63,564 bases of DNA from the NCBI RefSeq assembly GCF_001620365.2, contig NZ_LQMT02000019.1, positions 372,496-436,059 of the forward strand. Direction: 5' to 3'. Position numbers and translations under genes: made by a program. Origin of the DNA: Amycolatopsis keratiniphila subsp. keratiniphila. Lineage in GTDB: Bacteria; Actinomycetota; Actinomycetes; Mycobacteriales; Pseudonocardiaceae. Below, one piece after another: positions 17,711-25,573 of the stretch. Numbering within the stretch: position 1 is the stretch's first letter; each line of letters begins with the position of its first letter. A model generated the notes under the pieces. It had not been told where the DNA came from. It searched no databases and saw only the letters and a program-made list of their open reading frames with translations.

Positions 17711-18790
17711 GTGACGATGCGACGTTTCCGGTGGTGGTGGGGTGCTCTCGCGCTCACGTTCGTGGTGGTTCTCGTCGGGTTCATTGCCTTTACCGGGTCG
17801 GAAAGCCGCCCAGGGCAGCCGTCCCCGCGCCAAGGACCGCCGGGGACGGGGCCGCTGACGGTCGTCTCCATCGGCGACAGCACCGTTTCCGGCGAAGGCG
17901 CGGGCGACTACACGCCCGCCACCAACGGGCAGGGTGGCAACTGGTGCCACCGCTCCCCCAACGCCTTCGTCGAGCAGATCAAGATCCCCGACGTCACCGC
18001 GCGCGTGAATCTCGCGTGTTCGGGAGCGCCCTCGGAGCAGATCGCCTTGGGCGAGGCCAAGCAGTGGACGGAGCCGTCGCAGGCGCAGCAACTCGCGAAC
18101 CTGATCAAGGATCACCGGGTCGCCGCGGTGGTGATCGCGATCGGCGCGAACGACGAGCCGAAGTTCTCCGCTCAGGTCAACGAGTGCTTCAAGGCGTGGT
18201 TCTCCCCGCAGAACCCGCCGTGCAGCGCGGCGCTTCGCACCACCTGGCAGTCCAAAGTGGACGCCATGGTGCCGAAGGTGACCAACGCGGTCGCCGACGT
18301 CAAAAAGGTGTTGGCGCAAGCGGGTTACGTCCCGGCGGACTACCAGCTCGTGCTGATGTCGTACGCCTCGCCGGTCGGCCCGCAGATCCCGGAGGCGCTG
18401 CGCAGCCTGAACGGCTGCCCGTTCCGCACCGAGGATCTGGAGTGGATGCGCCGCGACGGCGTCTCCATCCTGTCGGACGGGCTCAAACAGGCATCGCGGG
18501 CGACCAGCGCGCGGTTCCTCGACCTCTCGCGAGCCGGCGCCGGGCACGAAGCGTGCAGCAGTGAACCGGCGAACGAGTGGTTCAGCAGGCTGACACTGCA
18601 ACTGCGCGACCTCGGTCAGGTCGACCGCGCGAGCCACGCGCTGCAGGAGTCCTTCCACCCCAACGCCAACGGCCACGCTCAGATCGCGAACTGCCTCAAC
18701 GAATTCCTCGCCGCGCGCGCGGGCAACGCGTCGTGCCTCTCGGGCCCCGACGGCAAACTGCACGCCGCACCCGAGGTGATCGCCCGCTAG
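17711..18790 (+). CDS. Secreted or membrane-anchored SGNH/GDSL hydrolase
   Basis: About 359 residues. An N-terminal hydrophobic helix (WWWGALALTFVVVLVGFIAF) acts as a signal anchor. SGNH blocks follow in order: I with catalytic Ser (VSIGDSTVSGEG), II Gly (NLACSGAPSEQ), III Asn (VIAIGANDEP) and V with catalytic Asp/His (ESFHPNANGHAQ). Several Cys suggest disulfides in an extracytoplasmic domain. Likely an esterase or lipase; substrate unknown. The start may be GTG 17711 or ATG 17717; TAGAAT (17702-17707) is a candidate -10. Its stop codon lies inside a 23-bp direct repeat shared with the toxin gene's end. Confidence 0.88.
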   Translation: MTMRRFRWWWGALALTFVVVLVGFIAFTGSESRPGQPSPRQGPPGTGPLTVVSIGDSTVSGEGAGDYTPATNGQGGNWCHRSPNAFVEQIKIPDVTARVNLACSGAPSEQIALGEAKQWTEPSQAQQLANLIKDHRVAAVVIAIGANDEPKFSAQVNECFKAWFSPQNPPCSAALRTTWQSKVDAMVPKVTNAVADVKKVLAQAGYVPADYQLVLMSYASPVGPQIPEALRSLNGCPFRTEDLEWMRRDGVSILSDGLKQASRATSARFLDLSRAGAGHEACSSEPANEWFSRLTLQLRDLGQVDRASHALQESFHPNANGHAQIANCLNEFLAARAGNASCLSGPDGKLHAAPEVIAR

Positions 18791-18808
18791 AGGTCGAGAG
18801 CGGCGCGC
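18786..18808. repeat. 23-bp direct repeat, copy 1 (end of SGNH gene)
   Basis: GCTAGAGGTCGAGAGCGGCG followed by CGC, containing the SGNH gene's TAG stop. An identical copy lies at 18917-18939. Confidence 0.85.
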
Positions 18809-18828
18809 GACACGAGACGAGCCCTTCA

Positions 18829-18843
18829 CCTCACGCGGTGAGG
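18829..18843. terminator. Small hairpin between SGNH and toxin genes
   Basis: CCTCAC-GCG-GTGAGG, a 6-bp stem in the 127-bp space between convergent genes. Possible terminator for either strand. Confidence 0.4.
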
Positions 18844-18916
18844 GACGCTTTACCCGCGTCGCATGCGGCGAAAGTCCCCTTCAGCCGCTCCGAAACCAGG
18901 AGAACTCGAGGGTGGC

Positions 18917-18939
18917 GCTAGAGGTCGAGAGCGGCGCGC
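18917..18939. repeat. 23-bp direct repeat, copy 2 (end of MazF-like gene)
   Basis: Identical to 18786-18808 and 131 bp away. On the minus strand it encodes the last residues and stop codon of the MazF-like toxin. Confidence 0.85.
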
Positions 18940-19217
18940 AACGCGATGTCGATGCGCTCCTGGACCTCTTGGTCGATCTCCGCGATCTTCTCGTCGAACC
19001 ACGGCCGGTACAGGCGCGTGAGGTTCAGCGTGGAGACCCAGTACCGCGCGTCGACGGCGACACCGAGGATGTCCTGCGGATCACGGTCCAGCAGTTCGGT
19101 GCCGAGCAGCCACGGTCGCTCGGATTCGTTCACCCCGTCCGAGGACAGCAGGACGACGGTGCGCTGCCGTGCCGGTTCGGTCGGGGGGTGGTACGTCCAG
19201 ACTTCACCCCTGTGCAC
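18918..19217 (-). CDS. MazF/PemK-family toxin
   Basis: 99 residues. MHRGEVWTYHPPTEPARQRTVVLLSSDGVN matches the N-terminal strands of MazF/PemK ribonucleases, where the RGEVW start and the conserved basic residue after the first loop belong to the active site. The C-terminal half (YWVSTLNLTRLYR, then an acidic helix) is more diverged, including loss of the typical late T/S-x-K motif. It would act as a sequence-specific mRNA interferase (family knowledge). It overlaps the upstream antitoxin gene by 14 bp, the usual order with antitoxin first. Divergence leaves its catalytic status uncertain. Confidence 0.75.
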   Translation of the reverse strand: MHRGEVWTYHPPTEPARQRTVVLLSSDGVNESERPWLLGTELLDRDPQDILGVAVDARYWVSTLNLTRLYRPWFDEKIAEIDQEVQERIDIALRAALDL

Positions 19218-19431
19218 GCAGATCCTTCTCCGCGGCGGTCAGCTCGGCCTCGTCCGATTCGGCGGACGGTTCGACCGGGGCGCGCTGCGGGGTGTATCCG
19301 GTGCGCACGGCCTCCCTGCGGGCCGCTTTGGACAACCACGACGAGACCGAGATCCCGTGTGCCTTCGCGGCCCGCTCGGCGAACTCGAGCGCACCACTGT
19401 CGAGTGAGAGAGTGACCTTACGTGTTGCCAT
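19204..19431 (-). CDS. Antitoxin of the MazF-like pair (RHH-type)
   Basis: 75 residues from ATG 19431. MATRKVTLSLDSGALEFAERAAKAHGISVSSWLSKAARR contains a strand-helix-helix arrangement typical of ribbon-helix-helix antitoxins; the acidic C-terminus (SAESDEAELTAAEKDL) is the likely toxin-binding segment. TACGAT lies 7 nt upstream of the ATG, suggesting a leaderless, autoregulated transcript. It overlaps the toxin gene by 14 bp. Confidence 0.78.
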   Translation of the reverse strand: MATRKVTLSLDSGALEFAERAAKAHGISVSSWLSKAARREAVRTGYTPQRAPVEPSAESDEAELTAAEKDLRAQG

Positions 19432-19477
19432 ACCTTTTATCGTACCAGCGCCGCGCAAGCCCACCCGTTCCCTCGTC

Positions 19478-19930
19478 TCACAGGGTGGGCGAGCGTCCCT
19501 CGAACGGCGTCGACAGCACGACCGTGGTCCGGGTCGAGACCTTCGCGGACTCGCGGATCCGGCGGAGCAGATCCTCCAGGCCGAGCGGCGACGCCACCCG
19601 GACCAGGAGGATGTACGACTCGTCGCCGGCGACCGAGTAGCAGGACTCGATCTCCTTGATGTGCTCCAGACGCTGCGGATAGTCGTCCGGCGCGGCCGGG
19701 TCGTTCGGCGTCAGCGAGATCAGCGCCGTGAGCGGCAGGCCGATCTGCTCGCCGTCGAGCCGCGCCGTGTAGCCGAGGATGACCCCGCGCTGCTCCAGGC
19801 GGCGCACCCGCTGGTGCACCGCCGACACCGAAAGCCCGACCCGTTCGGCCAGATCGGTGTAACTGCGCCGCCCGTCGGCGGCCAGTTCCTGCACGATGGC
19901 CTGGTCCAGCGGCTCCAGGGAACCGGTCAT
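19478..19930 (-). CDS. Lrp/AsnC-family transcription regulator
   Basis: 150 residues. An N-terminal winged helix (LDQAIVQELAADGRRSYTDLAERVGLSVSAVHQRVRRLEQRGVI) is followed by a RAM ligand-binding domain from about residue 65 (LTALISLTPN, CYSVAGDESYILLVRV). The Gly-rich effector loop at VAGDESY is conserved. It probably senses an amino acid. Its start overlaps the stop of the Xaa-Pro peptidase gene (ATGA, 19927-19930), so peptidase and regulator are coupled. It may link peptide catabolism to amino-acid levels (inference). Confidence 0.9.
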   Translation of the reverse strand: MTGSLEPLDQAIVQELAADGRRSYTDLAERVGLSVSAVHQRVRRLEQRGVILGYTARLDGEQIGLPLTALISLTPNDPAAPDDYPQRLEHIKEIESCYSVAGDESYILLVRVASPLGLEDLLRRIRESAKVSTRTTVVLSTPFEGRSPTL

Positions 19931-21069
19931 GCGTCGAGCACGATCAGGTCGTGCGGACGCTGGTTGACCGATTCGACGCCGTCCTCGGTGACCACGACGA
20001 TGTCCTCGATGCGGGCGCCCCAGCGGCCGGGCTGGTAGATGCCGGGCTCGACGCTGAAGGCCATGCCCGGCTCGAGCGGCAGCGCGTTGCCCTTGATGAT
20101 GTAGGGCTCCTCGTGCACGTCGAGGCCGATGCCGTGACCGGTGCGGTGGATGAAGTACTCGCCGTACCCCGCCTCCGCGATGATGTCGCGCGCGGCGGCG
20201 TCGATCGACTCTGCGGTGACACCCGGACGGACGGCGTCGACGGCGGCCTTCTGGGCGCGCTGCAGCACGGCGTAGGTCTCGGCGACGTCGGCGTCACGCG
20301 GCTCGCCGACCGCGTACGTGCGGGTGGAGTCGGAGTTGTAGCCCTCGGCGATCGGGCCGCCGATGTCGACCACGACGACGTCGCCGCGCTCGATCACCCG
20401 CTCGGAGACGTCGTGGTGCGGGCTGGCGCCGTTGGGGCCCGAGCCCACGATCACGAAGTCGGCGTGGGTGTGGCCCTCTTCGACGATGGCGGCGGTGATG
20501 TCCGCGCCGACCTCGGCCTCGGTGCGGCCGGGGCGCAGCCATTCGTGCACGCGGGCGTGCACGCGGTCGATCGCCGCTCCCGCGTCGCGCAGCGCCTGGA
20601 TCTCGGCCGCGTCCTTGCGCATCCGCAGTTCGCGCACGATCGGCCCGGCCAGCGTCTGGTCGGCGTCGCCGAGCGCGCCGCGGAAGGCGAGCACGTGCAG
20701 CGCCGGGGTGAAGTCGCTGACCGCCACGCGGCCGGGCTTGCCCAGCCGGTCGGCGACGAGTTCGTAGGCGTTGTCACCGTCGACCCAGGTGACGATCTCG
20801 ATGCCGAGTTCCTCGGCGGGGACGTCGGCGTAGCCGGGTGCCTCCAGCTTCGGCAGGACCAGCGCCGGAACGCCGTCGGCCGGGATCACCAGCGTGGTCA
20901 GCCGTTCGAAGGAGCCCCCGGCCTGGCCGATGAGGTAGCGCAGGTCCGAGCCGGGTGCGATCAGCAGGGCGTCGGTGTCGGCGGCGGCCGCCGCGGCGCG
21001 GGCCCGGTCGAGGCGGGCGCGGAGGCTGGCGGCGTCGGGGGCTGGGTTGTGAAGGGAACGGCGCGACAT
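19927..21069 (-). CDS. M24 family aminopeptidase (Xaa-Pro dipeptidase/PepQ type)
   Basis: 380 residues. The N-terminal creatinase-like domain (~1-140, starting LRARLDRARAAAAA) is followed by the pita-bread catalytic domain. Metal ligands lie in VVVDIGGPIAEGYNSDSTRTY (two Asp), HRTGHGIGLDVHEEPYI (His), FSVEPGIYQPG (Glu) and RIEDIVVVTEDG (Glu), so all five ligands are present. It should release N-terminal residues before proline. It is the counterpart of Rv2089c by position beside the exonuclease-helY-tat region. First gene of an operon with the Lrp-type regulator. Confidence 0.93.
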   Translation of the reverse strand: MSRRSLHNPAPDAASLRARLDRARAAAAAADTDALLIAPGSDLRYLIGQAGGSFERLTTLVIPADGVPALVLPKLEAPGYADVPAEELGIEIVTWVDGDNAYELVADRLGKPGRVAVSDFTPALHVLAFRGALGDADQTLAGPIVRELRMRKDAAEIQALRDAGAAIDRVHARVHEWLRPGRTEAEVGADITAAIVEEGHTHADFVIVGSGPNGASPHHDVSERVIERGDVVVVDIGGPIAEGYNSDSTRTYAVGEPRDADVAETYAVLQRAQKAAVDAVRPGVTAESIDAAARDIIAEAGYGEYFIHRTGHGIGLDVHEEPYIIKGNALPLEPGMAFSVEPGIYQPGRWGARIEDIVVVTEDGVESVNQRPHDLIVLDA

Positions 21070-21079
21070 GATGGCGAGC

Positions 21080-22330
21080 CTAGTCGGTCCGCGCCCCTTG
21101 GCTCACCGGCCGGTCACCCCCGATCGGGGCGGGATCGTCGAGTCCGCGCCAGACCCGGAAGATCGCCGGGAAGCCACCGGCGATCAGGTACAGACCACCG
21201 AACACGGCGAGCGCGCCGACGAGCCCGATCCCGTCCAGGAGCAGGCCCGCCGCCATCGAGCCGAGCGGCATCGCGGCGAGCACCCCGCCCACGAGAAGGC
21301 TGAGCACGCGGCCGCGGACGGCTTCGGGAACCCGTTCGTAGACCACGGGCAGCAGGATCGGGTTCAGCGCGCCCGCCCCGATCCCGGCGACCACCAGGCC
21401 GGCGAGCAGGACCGGCGGCGCGGGTTCCAGCGCGAGCAAGGCGAACCTCGGCGCACCCTCGATGCCGACGGCGACGAGGATCGCCGCCCGGCGGGAGAAC
21501 CGGTGGCCGACCCAGCCGTAGATCGCCGAGCCGAGCAGCGCCCCCGCCGCGACCGCGGTGATCATCGCGCCGATGAGGGCGGTGCTGTGCAGGACCTGGT
21601 CGCCGTAGGCCGGATACAGGACGCCGAGCAGCCCGAAGTCGAGGCTGTTGGTGAGCATCAGCATGCCGACGATCGCACGCAGCACCGCGTCGCGTTTGAC
21701 GTAGCCGAGCCCTTCGCGCAGTTGCTTGAGGTATCCGCCCGACGGCGGCCGCGGCGGGCCGGCCGCGACCGGGGTGAGCGCGAAGATCAGCGCCGCGGAC
21801 ACCAGAAGCGCGCCCGCGTCGACGAACAGGACCGGAATGGGCCCGATCACCGCGATCAGCGCGCCGGCGGCTGGTCCGCCCGCCATCCTGCCGGTTCTCA
21901 TCGCCGCCTCGACGGCGCTCGCAGCCCGACTTACGCGGATATCGCCGAGTTCCGCGACTCCGGGAAGCAGCACCTGTTTCGCCGTGTCGGCGGGGCCGCG
22001 GGAAACGCCCATCACGAACGACAACGCGATGAGCCCGGGCAGGCTGAGCCCGGTGGTGGCCGTCGCGAGCGGGATCAGGAGCACCGTCACGGTGGTCAGC
22101 AGATCGGCGCCGACACTGGCCCGGCGGGGGCCGACCCGGTCCACGACCGGCCCGCCCAGCAATGCGGCGACCATCAGGCCCAGCACCTCGGCCGCGGTGA
22201 CCATGCCGGTTTTGGTGCCGCTGCCGGTGCTCTGCAGGACGAACCAGGGAATCGCGAGCAGCGTCATCATCACGCCGGCCGACGAGAATCCGGACGCCAC
22301 GACCAAGGCCCCCAGTGGCATCCGGCTCAT
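21080..22330 (-). CDS. MFS transporter controlled by an ArsR-type regulator
   Basis: 416 residues with ~11-12 hydrophobic segments. The first helix is LVVASGFSSAGVMMTLLAIPWFVLQ, and the loop 2-3 region LLGGPVVDRVGPRRASV is the MFS signature in the MFS_3/EntS-like class. A central cytosolic loop is near residues 195-215 (GPPRPPSGGYLKQLREGLGYV). Likely a drug or siderophore exporter. The start overlaps the stop of the upstream ArsR-type gene by 4 bp, so it is co-expressed with and repressed by it (inference). Confidence 0.9.
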   Translation of the reverse strand: MSRMPLGALVVASGFSSAGVMMTLLAIPWFVLQSTGSGTKTGMVTAAEVLGLMVAALLGGPVVDRVGPRRASVGADLLTTVTVLLIPLATATTGLSLPGLIALSFVMGVSRGPADTAKQVLLPGVAELGDIRVSRAASAVEAAMRTGRMAGGPAAGALIAVIGPIPVLFVDAGALLVSAALIFALTPVAAGPPRPPSGGYLKQLREGLGYVKRDAVLRAIVGMLMLTNSLDFGLLGVLYPAYGDQVLHSTALIGAMITAVAAGALLGSAIYGWVGHRFSRRAAILVAVGIEGAPRFALLALEPAPPVLLAGLVVAGIGAGALNPILLPVVYERVPEAVRGRVLSLLVGGVLAAMPLGSMAAGLLLDGIGLVGALAVFGGLYLIAGGFPAIFRVWRGLDDPAPIGGDRPVSQGARTD

Positions 22331-22791
22331 GGCGTTTCCGGCCGGGATTTCCTCGGGACGGCCGCCCAGTGCACCCGGACCTGGGTGTCACCCTCCTTGG
22401 CAGGGCGGCGATAGCGCTTGATCAACTCGAGGATCTCGCCTCTCAACGCGGCCGCTTCGCCGGGCGTCAGGGAGAGCGACGAGTCACCGGCCAGGCCGGG
22501 ATCGTCGACGAAGTCCGCGGCGGGCATCCGGTCCCCCTCGCGCACGGCCTTCCACCACCTGTCGCGTCTGCTGCCGCGTTCGGCGTCCTCCGCGATCAGC
22601 CCGGATTCGGCCAGCTGGCGCAGATGCCAGCTGGTGGTACCGGAACTCTCCCCCAGCCGTTTTCCCAGGCCGGACGCCGTCGCCGGACCGTCATCCCGCA
22701 GCAGCTCCAAGAGCCTGACCCGCAGTGGATGCGACAACGCCCGCAGAAGGCGCCCGTCGATCCGCGCGAGATATCTCTCGCTCTTCCCCAT
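22327..22791 (-). CDS. ArsR-type winged-helix regulator of the MFS transporter
   Basis: 154 residues from ATG 22791. The helix-turn-helix (ALSHPLRVRLLELLRDDGPATASGLGKRLGESSGTTSWHLRQLAESGLI) matches the HTH_20/ArsR class. The C-terminal ~80 residues (SLSLTPGEAAALRGEILELI) form a helical extension without the metal-binding Cys motif, so it is probably an organic-ligand sensor. A palindrome starts 15 bp upstream of its start and is a likely operator. Coupled (ATGA) to the downstream MFS gene. Confidence 0.88.
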   Translation of the reverse strand: MGKSERYLARIDGRLLRALSHPLRVRLLELLRDDGPATASGLGKRLGESSGTTSWHLRQLAESGLIAEDAERGSRRDRWWKAVREGDRMPAADFVDDPGLAGDSSLSLTPGEAAALRGEILELIKRYRRPAKEGDTQVRVHWAAVPRKSRPETP

Positions 22792-22805
22792 ACCGGCGAC
22801 CCTAC

Positions 22806-22827
22806 ATCGCAAAGAGTTCTCTGCGAT
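22806..22827. promoter_or_regulatory. Palindromic operator upstream of the ArsR-MFS operon
   Basis: ATCGCAAAGA-GT-TCTCTGCGAT: 10-bp arms with one mismatch, 15-36 bp upstream of the regulator's ATG. The natural reading is autoregulation. Confidence 0.6.
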
Positions 22828-22857
22828 TGATTTCAGCAAGAAGGCCGATTCTGGAGT

Positions 22858-22880
22858 TTGACTTCAACTTAACTATAGGT
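22858..22880 (+). promoter_or_regulatory. AT-rich promoter/operator of the FMN reductase gene
   Basis: TTTGACTTCAACTTAACTATAGG: TTGA-CT-TCAA is a small palindrome and TATAGG is -10-like. AT-rich against its surroundings and 16 bp before the ATG at 22896. Confidence 0.4.
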
Positions 22881-22895
22881 TTTACGGTCTTGCCC

Positions 22896-23432
22896 ATGAC
22901 AACGAACTCGCCTTATCAGCTCGCCGTCGTGATCAGCAGCGTCCGCGAGGGCCGCTTCGCCCCCGTCGTCGCGAACTGGTTCCTCGACCGCGCCAAACAG
23001 CGCGACGACGTCACCCTGTCCGTCATCGACCTCGCCGAATCCCCGGGCGACCTCTCCCCCGGCGTCGACGGCGCGGACGCCGTCGTCGTGATCGTCCCCG
23101 AGTACAACCACAGCTACCCCGGCCCGCTCAAGACCGCGCTCGACGCCACCGGCCCCGAGTGGCACGGCAAGCCGGTCGCCTTCGTCTCCTACGGCGGGAT
23201 CTCGGGCGGCTTGCGCGCGGTGGAACACCTGCGCCCGGTCTTCGCCGAGCTCCACGCCGCCACCATCCGCGAGACCGTGAGCTTCCCGTACGCCTGGAAC
23301 CACTTCGGCCAGGACGGCGCGCACGACGACTTCGAAGGCGCTTCCGCCGCGGCCACCACGCTGCTCGACCAGCTGAACTGGTGGGCCAACGCCCTCCGCG
23401 ACGCACGCCGGGTGCGGCCTTACGCGGCCTGA
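22896..23432 (+). CDS. NAD(P)H-dependent FMN reductase (flavodoxin fold)
   Basis: 178 residues from ATG 22896. LAVVISSVREGRFAPVVANWF is the phosphate-binding loop for FMN; VIVPEYNHSYPGPLKTALD is the signature of the NADPH-dependent FMN/quinone reductase family; the GGISGGLRAVEHLRPVF segment completes the fold. Cytosolic; it reduces flavins, quinones or azo compounds. It is divergent from the ArsR-MFS operon with ~100 bp between starts, so the ArsR-type protein could control both. Confidence 0.9.
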   Translation: MTTNSPYQLAVVISSVREGRFAPVVANWFLDRAKQRDDVTLSVIDLAESPGDLSPGVDGADAVVVIVPEYNHSYPGPLKTALDATGPEWHGKPVAFVSYGGISGGLRAVEHLRPVFAELHAATIRETVSFPYAWNHFGQDGAHDDFEGASAAATTLLDQLNWWANALRDARRVRPYAA

Positions 23433-23507
23433 CGCCGTCCGTGGAGGACCCGGCTGGGGGTCGGGTCCTTCACGGACATCCGGCGCGGGACATGGCAGGC
23501 TGTCCGC

Positions 23508-24452
23508 GTGACCGGACCACTCGCTCTCCTCGATTCCGCGAGCCTCTACTTCCGCTCGTTCTACGCCCTGCCCGACTCGATGACCGCCCCGGACGGGACA
23601 CCGGTCAACGCCGTGCGCGGGTTCACCGACACGATCGCGCGGATCCTCGTCGACCGGCGGCCCTCCCGGCTCGTGGCCTGTCTCGACGCGGACTGGCGGC
23701 CGAAGTTCCGCACCGATCTGCTGCCCAGCTACAAGGCGCACCGAGTCGCCGAAGAAGTTCCGGAAGGCAGCGACGTCGAAGAGGTGCCGGACACGCTGAC
23801 CCCGCAGGTCCCGATCATCCTCGAACTGCTGGAGGCCTTCGGCATCGCGACGGCCGAGGCGGCCGGATACGAGGCCGACGACGTCATCGGCGCCCTCGCG
23901 ATCCGGGAGCAGGACTCGCCGGTCGAGGTCATCACCGGTGACCGCGACCTGTTCCAACTGGTGCGGCGTGAGCCGACGTCCACAGTGGTCATCTATGTCG
24001 GCAAGGGCTGGAACAAGGCCGAAGTCCTCGGACCGGACGAAATCGCCGAGAAGTACGGGATCCCGGCCGGGAACGCCGGTCCCGGATACGCCGACATGGC
24101 CGCGCTGCGTGGCGACCCGTCCGACGGGCTGCCCGGTGTCGCCGGGATCGGCGAGAAGACCGCGGCGAAGCTGATCACCCAGTTCGGTTCCCTGCAGGAG
24201 CTGATCGAGGCGTCGAACGCGGGCGACTCACGGGTCCCGCTCAAGACCCGGCTGCGGCTGACCGACGCCGCCGACTACCTCGCGGTGGCGCCGACCGTCG
24301 TCCGGGTGGCGGCCGACGCGCCCGTCGAGCAGTCGCGTCCGGACATCGTCCCGTCCGAGCCCGCCGACCCGGACAAGGTCGCGGAACTCGCGGAACGCTG
24401 GAATCTCGGCCGTTCGGTGGAGCGCCTGCTGGCCGCGCTCCCGAAGTCATGA
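23508..24452 (+). CDS. 5'-3' exonuclease (PolI-type FEN domain)
   Basis: 314 residues from GTG 23508. LLDSASLYFRSFYALP, the ACLDADWRPKFR segment, YEADDVIGALA and TGDRDLFQLV carry the acidic metal ligands of FEN nucleases, and GLPGVAGIGEKTAAKLI is the helix-hairpin-helix. It is the stand-alone counterpart of the polymerase I 5' nuclease domain, removing flaps or RNA primers. It equals Rv2090 by position. Its last 4 bp (ATGA) overlap the pirin gene. Confidence 0.92.
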   Translation: MTGPLALLDSASLYFRSFYALPDSMTAPDGTPVNAVRGFTDTIARILVDRRPSRLVACLDADWRPKFRTDLLPSYKAHRVAEEVPEGSDVEEVPDTLTPQVPIILELLEAFGIATAEAAGYEADDVIGALAIREQDSPVEVITGDRDLFQLVRREPTSTVVIYVGKGWNKAEVLGPDEIAEKYGIPAGNAGPGYADMAALRGDPSDGLPGVAGIGEKTAAKLITQFGSLQELIEASNAGDSRVPLKTRLRLTDAADYLAVAPTVVRVAADAPVEQSRPDIVPSEPADPDKVAELAERWNLGRSVERLLAALPKS

Positions 24453-25417
24453 GCAACACCGAGGCCGACCCGGCCGAACTGCTGTGCAAGGAACGGCCGG
24501 GCGAAGGCGTCACCGTGCTGACCCCGCGCGACGTCCCGCTCGGCGGCCCACGCGCGATCCGGGTCCGCCGCACCCTTCCGCAGCGGCAGCGGTCACTGAT
24601 CGGCGCGTGGTGTTTCGCCGACCACTACGGCCCGCAGGACGTTTCGGCGTCCGGCGGGATGGACGTCGCACCGCATCCGCACACCGGATTGCAGACCGCG
24701 AGCTGGCTGTTCAGCGGCGAGATCCAGCACCGCGACAGCATCGGCACCCACGCCATGGTGCGGCCGGGCGAGCTCAACCTGATGACCGCGGGGCACGGCA
24801 TCGCGCATTCCGAAGTGTCCACACCGGACACCACGACACTGCACGGCGTCCAGCTCTGGATCGCGCTGCCCGGCGAACACCGCGACACCGCACGGGACTT
24901 CCGGCACTACGCGCCGCCACTGCTCGACCTGCCCGGCGCCACGGCGCGGGTCTTCCTCGGCACCCTCGCCGGGACCACCTCGCCGGTCCCGGCGTTCACT
25001 CCCCTGCTAGGCGCCGAACTCACCATCGAGCCCGGCGCGACCTCGGCCCTCGACGTCGATCCGGCCTTCGAACACGGTGTCCTGCAGGACATCGGCTCCG
25101 TCACCGTCGCCGGCGTCGCGCTGGGTGCCGGAGAACTCGCCTACCTCGCGCCCGGCGCCGGGCGGTTGGAGCTGACGAACTCCGGCACCGAACCCGCTCG
25201 GGTGCTCCTGCTCGGCGGGACGCCGTTCACCGAGGAACTCGTCATGTGGTGGAACTTCGTGGGCCGCAGCCACGAGGACATCGCCGAGTACCGCGAGGCA
25301 TGGCAGGCGCAGGCAGACCGGTTCGGCCGGGTCGAGGGCTACCAGGGCAGCACGGCGTGGCTGCCCGCACCCACGTTGCCGCAGGTGCGGATCAAACCGC
25401 GACGGAATCCGTCCTAG
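24449..25417 (+). CDS. Pirin-family bicupin protein
   Basis: 322 residues. The N-terminal cupin has the metal site APHPHTGLQTASWL and GHGIAHSE, the pirin signature; the C-terminal half is the second cupin (VFLGTLAGTTSPVP... LLGAELTIEPG). Pirins bind Fe(II); some have quercetinase activity or act as redox sensors. It is translationally coupled to the exonuclease gene. A role in DNA metabolism is not implied by the family. Confidence 0.9.
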   Translation: MSNTEADPAELLCKERPGEGVTVLTPRDVPLGGPRAIRVRRTLPQRQRSLIGAWCFADHYGPQDVSASGGMDVAPHPHTGLQTASWLFSGEIQHRDSIGTHAMVRPGELNLMTAGHGIAHSEVSTPDTTTLHGVQLWIALPGEHRDTARDFRHYAPPLLDLPGATARVFLGTLAGTTSPVPAFTPLLGAELTIEPGATSALDVDPAFEHGVLQDIGSVTVAGVALGAGELAYLAPGAGRLELTNSGTEPARVLLLGGTPFTEELVMWWNFVGRSHEDIAEYREAWQAQADRFGRVEGYQGSTAWLPAPTLPQVRIKPRRNPS

Positions 25418-25424
25418 CTCCCGC

Positions 25425-25470
25425 CTCGTGAGTGGTAAGGACGGTTAGAACCAAGGATGTCTTAGCTACC
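25425..25470. repeat. CTCGTGAGTG dispersed element, copy 2
   Basis: CTCGTGAGTGGTAAGGACGG, then TTAGAACCAAGGATGTCTTAGCTACC. Near-identical in layout to 47806-47855 and, inverted, to 48099-48144 and 59232-59278. Located directly after the pirin gene. Confidence 0.7.
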
Positions 25471-25503
25471 TACTGAATGCGGATGGCAGTTGGCCGCAGG
25501 TCC

Positions 25504-25550
25504 GTGAAGGCCCCCTTCCCTCGGCTCAGCCGAGGGAAGGGGGCCTTCAC
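25504..25550. terminator. 22-bp perfect inverted repeat, CTCGGCTCAGCCGAGG family copy 3
   Basis: Arms 25504-25525 and 25529-25550, 3-nt loop TCA. It lies between the convergent pirin and Eis-type genes: a strong bidirectional terminator candidate. Confidence 0.8.
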
Positions 25551-25573
25551 GTAGTTCGAGGGGGCGCGAGTGC

